Source of the DNA: Rhodospirillales bacterium
GTDB lineage: Bacteria; Pseudomonadota; Alphaproteobacteria; Rhodospirillales; Casp-alpha2
NCBI GenBank assembly: GCA_023145215.1
Contig: JAGLED010000037.1
Coordinates: forward strand, 1-37,876
Direction: 5' to 3'
Length of the DNA stretch: 37,876 bases
Position 1 is the first letter of the stretch; each line of letters starts with the position of its first letter. Position numbers and translations under genes: made by a program. The notes beneath the pieces are model-generated. The model was not told where the DNA came from and ran no database searches. It was given only the letters and a program-made list of their open reading frames with translations. Shown here piece by piece: positions 31,986 through 37,876 of this stretch.

Positions 31986-32867
31986 ATGACCGATGCCATC
32001 GCTGACGATGCTCCCTACGGCGAAGAGCACAAACAACGCGCCGCCGACTGGTTCGCCGAGGTGCAGAAGCGATTGTGCGCGCGTCTGGAGGAATTGGAGC
32101 AGTCGGTCCAGGTGCATGAACTGAACGAAGCGTTCGAGCCGCAATCGTTCGAGCGGACGTCGTGGGATAGGGACGGCGGCGGAGGCGGCACCATGGCGGT
32201 GCTCCGCAATGGCCGCGTTTTCGAGAAAGCGGGCGTCAATATCTCCGTGGTGCACGGCGAGTTTTCCGAGGAATTCCGCGATCGCGTTCCGGGCGCCAGG
32301 GAAGATCCGCGGTTCTGGGCGGCAGGGGTGTCGGTCGTTATCCACCCACGTTCGCCGTTGGTGCCGATTTCGCACATGAATACGCGCATGATCGTCACAA
32401 CCGAGGGCTGGTTCGGCGGCGGCGGCGATCTGACGCCGGTGTATCCGGACCCGGAAGAAACCGAGCGCTTTCACGATGCATTCCGCGACGCTTGCGCGCC
32501 TTATGGAGACGACTATTACGACCGTTTTTCGAAATGGTGCGACGAGTATTTTTATCTGCCCCATAGAAAAGAGACGCGGGGCGTGGGTGGCATTTTTTAT
32601 GACAACCATGCGACCGGAGACTGGGAAACCGACTTCAAGTTCACCCAGGATGTGGCACTTGCCTTCGTTTCGGTCTATCCGGACATCGCGCGCGACAAGA
32701 TGAACCTGAAATGGACGCCGGAACAGCGTCTGGCGCAGCGCGTCAAACGTGGCCGGTATGTCGAGTTCAATCTGCTCTATGACCGCGGCACGATCTTTGG
32801 TCTCAAGACCGGCGGGAACACCGACGCGATTTTGATGAGTCTGCCGCCCGACGTCGCGTGGCCTTGA
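31986..32867 (+). CDS. hemF: oxygen-dependent coproporphyrinogen III oxidase
   Basis: HemF decarboxylates two propionates of coproporphyrinogen III to protoporphyrinogen IX using O2. The 293-residue protein contains the family signature in VPISHMNTRMIV and GWFGGGGDLTPVY, RKETRGVGGIFYDN, and the C-terminal RGRYVEFNLLYDRGTIFGLKTGG cut here for length (GRYVEFNLLYDRG and FGLKTGGN). ATG 31986 follows a GGAG about 10 bases upstream. Cytoplasmic, homodimer in the family. It lies downstream of trmL and is followed by an inverted-repeat element. Presence implies aerobic heme synthesis, consistent with the adjacent bc1 operon. Confidence 0.96.
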   Translation: MTDAIADDAPYGEEHKQRAADWFAEVQKRLCARLEELEQSVQVHELNEAFEPQSFERTSWDRDGGGGGTMAVLRNGRVFEKAGVNISVVHGEFSEEFRDRVPGAREDPRFWAAGVSVVIHPRSPLVPISHMNTRMIVTTEGWFGGGGDLTPVYPDPEETERFHDAFRDACAPYGDDYYDRFSKWCDEYFYLPHRKETRGVGGIFYDNHATGDWETDFKFTQDVALAFVSVYPDIARDKMNLKWTPEQRLAQRVKRGRYVEFNLLYDRGTIFGLKTGGNTDAILMSLPPDVAWP

Positions 32868-32876
32868 GTAGATGAT

Positions 32877-33037
32877 CGTCATCCCCGCGAAAAAGCAGGG
32901 ACCCAGACGAGAGATCGAACGCCTGGACCTCGGCCATCGCCGGGGTGACGGTTATACATTCCTCGCGCGTGTCAGTCCGGCGCAGGCCGGAATCCAGAAT
33001 CCGAAAAATCTGGGTTCCCGCTTTCACGGGAATGACG
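32877..33037. repeat. composite palindromic repeat element with inverted ends
   Basis: The 161-bp segment between hemF and glk starts with CGTCATCCCCGCGAAAAAGC and ends with the near reverse complement, GCTTTCACGGGAATGACG. Inside, CGCCGGGGTGACGG (from about 32939) and GTCAGTCCGGCGCAGGCCGG (from about 32971) repeat the same core in alternating orientation, so it consists of two head-to-head pairs. Such GTCATTCCCGCG-type palindromes are widespread intergenic repeats in Proteobacteria. No gene is encoded. It could also end the convergent hemF and glk transcripts as hairpins. Confidence 0.75.
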
Positions 33038-33061
33038 AAAAATGACAAATATTATGAAGGG

Positions 33062-34018
33062 TTAATCGGGCGCCGAGTTGTTCACTAAGTAGCTCAGCCC
33101 GACGAACGCCGGATAGGGATGGGTGATCAGCTTTACCGGCACGTGGGACAGGTAATCGCCGAACCGGCCCTTGTCGGCGAAACGCTCTTTGAGGCCCGAC
33201 GCCGCGAGTTCCTGACCGAGCCGGGGGAGGATGCCGCCGGCAAAGTAGACCCCGCCGGTCGCCCCGCACGTCAGCGCGAGGTCGGACGCCGCCGTTCCCA
33301 GAAACGTGAAAAACAGCGCGTAGGTATCGAGCGCCGTCCCGTCGCCGGTCTGCATGCGCCGGGTGACCTCCCCGGCGTCGACGGCCTCGCCACCTAGTGT
33401 TTCATGCAATGCTTCGAGCCCTGGGCCGGACAAGACGCGCTCCCACGATACGTGCCCGAAGCGCTTCGCCAGCACCTGCATGACTTCCAGTTCCCGGTCC
33501 GTGCGCGGCGCCAATGTGGCGTGGCCGCCCTCGGTCGCGACGGCGATGCGGCCGGTGGGTGAGGGAATCAAGATCGACGCCCCCAATCCCGTTCCCGGGC
33601 CCATGACGGCAATCGGTCCCGTCGCGTCCCCGTCACCGTCTTGGATGGATATGGCGTCGCTGCTGCCGAGATCGGGAATGCCGAGCGCGATGGCTTCGAA
33701 ATCGTTGATCATCCGCACATTGCCGATGCCGAGGTCTCGTGCGAGTTCGTCCGCATTCAGCCGCCAGATGTGATTGGTCATCTCGACGCGTCCGGCCCGT
33801 ACCGGCCCGGCAATGGAAACCGCCGCCTGAGCAGGCAAGGCGGCGAGCTCTGCCTGAGTTGCAAAAGCCTGCACAGCCTTGGCCGGAGTCTCGAAATTCT
33901 TGCAGGGCAGAACGACGGGTTCGGTATAGCGGCCGTCGGCGTCCAGCACGGCAAAGCGCGCGTTTGTGCCGCCGATGTCCGCGATCAAGCCGGCATGCGC
34001 CGTCATGCCGCCGCTCAT
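33062..34018 (-). CDS. glk: glucokinase
   Basis: Glucokinase phosphorylates glucose with ATP to glucose-6-phosphate. The 318-residue protein has the phosphate-1 loop (LIADIGGTNARF, 11-22), the catalytic Asp106 in INDFEAIA, the GPGTGLGAS adenosine-binding loop, EGGHATLAPR and a C-terminal GGVYFAGGILPRL. These fit the bacterial Glk (ROK-distinct) family. ATG 34018 overlaps the otsA stop by 4 bases; a start at ATG 34006 is also possible. It is the last gene of the leftward trehalose operon, giving a route to recycle glucose from trehalose hydrolysis. Confidence 0.93.
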   Translation of the reverse strand: MSGGMTAHAGLIADIGGTNARFAVLDADGRYTEPVVLPCKNFETPAKAVQAFATQAELAALPAQAAVSIAGPVRAGRVEMTNHIWRLNADELARDLGIGNVRMINDFEAIALGIPDLGSSDAISIQDGDGDATGPIAVMGPGTGLGASILIPSPTGRIAVATEGGHATLAPRTDRELEVMQVLAKRFGHVSWERVLSGPGLEALHETLGGEAVDAGEVTRRMQTGDGTALDTYALFFTFLGTAASDLALTCGATGGVYFAGGILPRLGQELAASGLKERFADKGRFGDYLSHVPVKLITHPYPAFVGLSYLVNNSAPD

Positions 34019-35448
34019 GCCTTCCGGCCGGCGTCGGCGAGCGCCGCCAGATACTTGTCGCGCCAGTTATCGAGGTCGTTTTCGTGGATGACTTTCATCA
34101 TGGCTTCGCGCCTGTTCAAACGCTCGTCGAGGGGCATTTCAAGGCCGCGTGCCATCGCCTCCGCAACTTCATCCGTATCGTAGGGGTTGACGATAAGTGC
34201 GCTTTTCAGCTCGCGTGCCGCACCGGCGAACCGGGACAGGACAAGGACGCCGGGATCCGATGCGTTCTGCGCGGCGACGAATTCCTTGGCGACCAGATTC
34301 ATGCCGTCTCTCAACGGGGTCACGAGTCCGACGCGACTGGACCGGAAGAACAGTGTTAGCCGGTCGCGGGTATAACTCTTGTTGATGTAATTGATCGGTA
34401 CCCAGTCGATATCGGCGAAGCGGCCGTTGATATGTCCGGCGCTGGTTTCCAACTCGTGCCGGATCTCCTTGTATTCCGCGACTTCGCCCCGCGACGGCGG
34501 CGTGATCTGGAATAGCGACACCTGACTGCGATAGCCGGGATAGCGTTCGAGCATGCGCTCGAACGCATGGAAACGCTCCGGGATGCCCTTGGAATAGTCG
34601 AGCCGGTCGACACCGATCATCCACGCCTTGTCGCCATGTTGTTGGCGCAATTTCCGGGCCCAGGCGAGTTCCTTGGGGGCAATCGGGCGCTCGAAGACCG
34701 CCGGATTGATCCCGATCGGAAAGACGCCGACCTGAAACGTTCTATCGAAGACCTCGACCTTGCCGGATTTGGAAACCTTGCCGCCGACTTCGTATTCGAT
34801 GTAGTCGGTGAACGCGCGCATGTCGTTATCGGTCTGAAATCCGATCAAATCGTAGGCGGCGAGGGCCTTCATGACGGCCCGGTGCGCCGGCATATAGGTC
34901 ATCACCTCCATCGCCGGAAACGGCGTGTGCAGAAAAATGCCCATCGTTTGTTTGCAGCCGCGGCGGCGCAGGCACTCACCCAGGGGCAGAAGATGGTAGT
35001 CGTGCACCCAGATACGGTCGTTTTCCTTGAGCCGCCACGAGAGCTTCTCCGCGAACAACTCGTTGACGGCCTGATAGCGTGAGAAAAACGTCCGCCGGAA
35101 AGACGTCAGGTCGAGCCGGTAATGGAACAGCGGCCACAATGTCCGGTTGGCGAAGCCGTTGTAATATTCGTTGTAGTCCTTGCGGCTCAAATCCATCGTC
35201 ACATAGGTGACGGGGCCAACGTCGGTTTCCTTCGGTTCGGCGGGCCTGCCGGTGGAGGTTTTCCCGCTCCAACCGAACCAGAGACCACCTTCATTCTGCA
35301 ATGCGTCTTCAAGGGCGACGGCGAGACCGCCCGCCTGAACGCGGCCGTCCTTGACGTCCGGCACCCGGTTGGAAACAACGACGAGGCGGGATGGCGCGCC
35401 CTTCGTGCTGCCCTTGCCCTTCTTCTCCGCTGATTTTGTTTTTGGCAC
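34015..35448 (-). CDS. otsA: alpha,alpha-trehalose-phosphate synthase (UDP-forming)
   Basis: OtsA transfers glucose from a nucleotide-sugar (usually UDP-glucose) to glucose-6-phosphate, giving trehalose-6-phosphate, an osmoprotectant precursor. The 477-residue GT20 enzyme has VVSNRVP and the GGLAVAL loop near the N-terminus, [18 protein letters not shown], then [15 protein letters not shown] and [18 protein letters not shown] with the donor-binding residues. A Lys/Gly/Ser-rich N-terminal tail of about 18 residues precedes the fold. The start codon is GTG at 35448. It follows GH15 by 4 bases and overlaps glk. Confidence 0.96.
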   Translation of the reverse strand: MPKTKSAEKKGKGSTKGAPSRLVVVSNRVPDVKDGRVQAGGLAVALEDALQNEGGLWFGWSGKTSTGRPAEPKETDVGPVTYVTMDLSRKDYNEYYNGFANRTLWPLFHYRLDLTSFRRTFFSRYQAVNELFAEKLSWRLKENDRIWVHDYHLLPLGECLRRRGCKQTMGIFLHTPFPAMEVMTYMPAHRAVMKALAAYDLIGFQTDNDMRAFTDYIEYEVGGKVSKSGKVEVFDRTFQVGVFPIGINPAVFERPIAPKELAWARKLRQQHGDKAWMIGVDRLDYSKGIPERFHAFERMLERYPGYRSQVSLFQITPPSRGEVAEYKEIRHELETSAGHINGRFADIDWVPINYINKSYTRDRLTLFFRSSRVGLVTPLRDGMNLVAKEFVAAQNASDPGVLVLSRFAGAARELKSALIVNPYDTDEVAEAMARGLEMPLDERLNRREAMMKVIHENDLDNWRDKYLAALADAGRKA

Positions 35449-35452
35449 GGGT

Positions 35453-37237
35453 CTAGAACGCTTCCTTCCACGGTTTGCTGAGTTCCATCGCTGAGTTGAT
35501 CAGGCCGACCAGCGAATAGGTTTGCGGGAAATTGCCCCAGAGCTCGCCGGTGTCGACGTCGATGTGCTCCGACATCAGGCCGGCCGGATTAAGCTTCGAG
35601 AGCATGTTTTCGAACACGGCACGGGCGTCGTCGCGCCGGCCCAGTTTGACCAGCGCATCGATGTACCAGAATGTGCAGACCGCGAAGGCCTTCTCCGGCT
35701 CGCCGAAATCGTCCGCCTTCACGTATCTGAACACATACTCGCCGCGTTTCAGGTCCTGTTCGATGGCGGCGACGGTGCCGGCGAAGCGTGGGTCGTCGGC
35801 GGCGACGAAGCCAAGTTCCAGCATCAAAAGCAGGCTGGCGTCGACGGCATCGCCGCCCCAGGTGTCGGCGAAGCTGTTGCGGTTATCGTTGAACGACTCC
35901 TTGAGTGTGTGGTCACGAACGCGGTCCGCTTCCCCGCGCCAGTAGGCGGCGCGCGCCTCCAGCCCCAGGTGATCGGCGATCCGCGCGAGGCGGTCGATGC
36001 CGGCCCAGCAGAGCACGCTCGAATAGGTATGAATATGCGCATTGCCGCGAAGTTCCCAGAGTCCGGCGTCGGGCTTGTCGTAAAGCTTCAGACACTGCTC
36101 ACCGAGCGGTTCCAGGTAATGAAAAAGGCTCTCGTCGCCTTGGCGCTTCAGCCGCTTGTCGAAGAATACCTGCGTGACCGAAAGGATGACGCTGCCGTAG
36201 ACGTCGTTCTGGATGTGCTCGTACGCCTGGTTGCCGCGCCGAACTGGGCCGATGCCCCGGTATCCGTCGAGCGTGTCGACGATTTCCTCTATCAGTTCGC
36301 CGTCGAACGACAGGCCGTAGACCGGTTGCAGGTGACCGTTGTTCGCACCGGCGATGATGTTGTTGATGTAGGTCAGGTAGCCTTCCATCGTCCTGGTCGC
36401 ACCCAGGCGATTGAGCGCCGCGACGACGAAGTAACCGTCCCTCAGCCAGCAATAGCGGTAATCCCAGTTCCGTTCAGTCCCCGGCGCTTCGGGTATCGAC
36501 GTTGTCATCGCGGCAACGATGGCGCCGGTTTCCTCGAAGTTGCAGAGCTTGAGCGTGATCGCGGCGCGGATTACGTGGTCCTGCCATTCGAACGGAAGCG
36601 AGAGATATCTGCACCATTCACGCCAGTAATCGGTGGTCTTCTCGAAAAATTCGCGGGCGACACCACCTGCACCTTCGGCCAGCGTCTCGTCGGGGCCGAA
36701 GACGATGCTGCCCGGCCGATCGAGCAGAAAATCGGTTTCTTTGAGAATGTGGGATACCGGCAGGTCCGTGGTGCAGCGCATCGGGCTGCCCGTCGTCAAG
36801 TACCGGATATGGTTCGACCCCCGTGTCGTCTCGACGCCGCTGGCGCCCCAGTCACGCGCGGGACGCAGCCGGACGCGGATGCGAGGACGGCCAGCGACCG
36901 GCCGCATGGAGCGGACGAACATATTCGGTCGGAAAGAACGGCCGAGTTGTTTGAAGCGGGGCGCGAAATCCGTGATCTCGACCGCATTGCCGTCGCCGTC
37001 GTGCATGGTGGTCACGACGACCGCGGTGTTCGGGATGTATGATTGTTCGCTATGAGTGTGGCCTTCGAGAATGACGTCAAAGTAACCGGGTAGTTCCGCG
37101 GTGTCTTTCCGAAGAAGGTCACAGAACGCCGGATCGCCGCAGAAATCGGGCAGACAAGCCCACTTGTAACGGCCGTTGCGGTCCAGCAACGCGGCAACGG
37201 TGCCGTTGCCGATCATAATTAAATTCAAATCGCTCAT
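35453..37237 (-). CDS. glycoside hydrolase family 15 protein (glucoamylase/trehalase type)
   Basis: The 594-residue product has the bacterial GH15 arrangement: an N-terminal beta-sandwich region (GNGTVAALLDRNGRYKWACL) and an (alpha/alpha)6 barrel. The barrel carries RNWDYRYCWLRDG, a subsite signature, and GNQAYEHIQNDVYG, which holds the likely general acid region. Family members hydrolyse alpha-1,4/1,6-glucans or, in several bacteria, trehalose. Its place between otsB and otsA argues for trehalase activity, but this is inference. ATG 37237 overlaps the otsB stop (ATGA), so it replaces the longer reading from 37309. No signal peptide, so it is probably cytoplasmic. Confidence 0.9.
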   Translation of the reverse strand: MSDLNLIMIGNGTVAALLDRNGRYKWACLPDFCGDPAFCDLLRKDTAELPGYFDVILEGHTHSEQSYIPNTAVVVTTMHDGDGNAVEITDFAPRFKQLGRSFRPNMFVRSMRPVAGRPRIRVRLRPARDWGASGVETTRGSNHIRYLTTGSPMRCTTDLPVSHILKETDFLLDRPGSIVFGPDETLAEGAGGVAREFFEKTTDYWREWCRYLSLPFEWQDHVIRAAITLKLCNFEETGAIVAAMTTSIPEAPGTERNWDYRYCWLRDGYFVVAALNRLGATRTMEGYLTYINNIIAGANNGHLQPVYGLSFDGELIEEIVDTLDGYRGIGPVRRGNQAYEHIQNDVYGSVILSVTQVFFDKRLKRQGDESLFHYLEPLGEQCLKLYDKPDAGLWELRGNAHIHTYSSVLCWAGIDRLARIADHLGLEARAAYWRGEADRVRDHTLKESFNDNRNSFADTWGGDAVDASLLLMLELGFVAADDPRFAGTVAAIEQDLKRGEYVFRYVKADDFGEPEKAFAVCTFWYIDALVKLGRRDDARAVFENMLSKLNPAGLMSEHIDVDTGELWGNFPQTYSLVGLINSAMELSKPWKEAF

Positions 37238-37876
37238 GCCCGCATTGTTTCCCGGCCGCCCTCGGGGCTCAAGGGGGGATCGCCCGCGTTGGCCAATTTC
37301 GTGAGCCAATCGCGCACCGATGTGACGTCGGCGAGCATTGTCCGCGCCCTTGTCGGGCGACGATTGCCGACGCAGACCGAAATGCCGTCGCGTGCGTTCA
37401 CGGCGTCGAAGCCGTCTTCGTCGGTAACATCGTCACCGATGAAGACGGGGATACGGCCTGCGAACGGCGGATTGGCCATCAACATATGGACCGCATGGCC
37501 TTTATCGATTCCGGCCGGGCGCAATTCACGCACCATATGGCCCTTAAGCGTCTCAAAGGACGGACCGAGCCGCGCCTGCGCGTCGCTGACGGTTTCGTCG
37601 ACGGTCGCACCGAGATCGGGTGCCTGTCGAAAATGAACGGCGATACACGGACCCTTGTCCTCGATCAGGACGCCGGGTGTGTCTTTGAATGTCTCGTGGA
37701 GAAACGTCCTCTCCTCATTGATCGCGGCGCTGAGCATGTCGTGATTGTCCTGGCTCGTTTCCGAGCCGCGAATCTCGAAGCCGTGCAGACCCGCCGCCGG
37801 CAGGCGCAGGGGGTGAAACAACCGGTCCAGATCGGCGAGGGTCCGTCCGCTGACCAACGCCATCGCGCCCGAGAGG
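37234..37876 (-). CDS. otsB: trehalose-6-phosphate phosphatase, N-terminus cut by window end
   Basis: OtsB removes phosphate from trehalose-6-phosphate to give trehalose. The gene runs off the right edge, so the N-terminal part with the first HAD Asp motif is missing; the visible 213 codons start within the frame LSGAMALVSGRTLADLDRLF. Visible HAD-IIB features: SGR loop, RLPAAGLHG, DKGPCIAVHFR, the GIDKGHAV Lys region and the metal-binding FIGDDVTDEDGF. Its stop overlaps the GH15 start. It is the most upstream visible gene of the operon otsB-GH15-otsA-glk. Confidence 0.94.
   Translation of the reverse strand, partial: LSGAMALVSGRTLADLDRLFHPLRLPAAGLHGFEIRGSETSQDNHDMLSAAINEERTFLHETFKDTPGVLIEDKGPCIAVHFRQAPDLGATVDETVSDAQARLGPSFETLKGHMVRELRPAGIDKGHAVHMLMANPPFAGRIPVFIGDDVTDEDGFDAVNARDGISVCVGNRRPTRARTMLADVTSVRDWLTKLANAGDPPLSPEGGRETMRA

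Noticed and set aside
35522..37042. 506-residue open frame on the + strand
   Set aside because: Antisense to the GH15 gene, which has its family signatures.
1..37876. tRNA, rRNA, CRISPR array, insertion sequence or prophage
   Set aside because: No cloverleaf-like sequence, regularly spaced direct repeats, transposase or phage gene was recognised on either strand.

Overview
The window looks like chromosomal DNA from an alphaproteobacterium, most likely of the Rhodospirillales type. This is an inference from gene order (gpmI-envC-ctpA-deacetylase-rppH; uvrC-pgsA-Moco genes; separate petA, petB and petC) and from GC-rich coding sequence, not from a marker gene. Coding density is high and many neighbours overlap by 4 bases. 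I saw no rRNA, tRNA, CRISPR array, insertion sequence or prophage.

Region 1 (1-7.6 kb, + strand) is mostly housekeeping: the 3' end of gpmI, an EnvC-like factor with a degenerate LytM domain, the CtpA protease, a membrane-anchored divergent polysaccharide deacetylase, rppH, a Ca/Na antiporter, a pteridine-reductase-like SDR and folB. An AT-rich, gene-free stretch of about 300 bases follows. It holds a putative terminator and a perfect DnaA box inside an inverted repeat.

Region 2 (7.9-19.1 kb, + strand) carries uvrC, a DUF3303-type gene, pgsA, four molybdenum-cofactor genes (mobB, moeA, moaD, moaE), a LOG-family hydrolase, a cyclic-nucleotide-binding/EAL phosphodiesterase and a gamma carbonic anhydrase. 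It ends with a three-gene unit: an AMP-forming acyl-CoA ligase, a short citrate-synthase-fold citryl-CoA lyase and a flavin reductase.

Region 3 (19.1-28.4 kb, mixed strands) is the most accessory-looking part. It has a PDZ-M48 lipoprotein protease (-), a dienelactone hydrolase, the methylthioadenosine salvage genes mtnP and mtnA flanking a GNAT gene, an EctD/PhyH-like dioxygenase, a DenD-like dehydrogenase and a PcaB/PurB-family lyase (-). Next is a class II aldolase whose N-terminus is a Phd/YefM antitoxin DNA-binding domain. A perfect 12+12 bp dyad ends directly before its start codon. I consider this aldolase and its dyad the most unusual item: apparently a metabolic enzyme that could repress its own gene. 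A cupin and a small secreted two-cysteine protein follow.

Region 4 (28.4-37.9 kb) holds a strong bidirectional terminator, the cytochrome bc1 operon petA-petB-petC (-), trmL and hemF (+), and a 161-bp composite inverted-repeat element. It closes with a trehalose operon read leftwards: otsB (cut by the window end), a GH15 glycosidase, otsA and glucokinase. That operon could both make trehalose and return glucose to glucose-6-phosphate.
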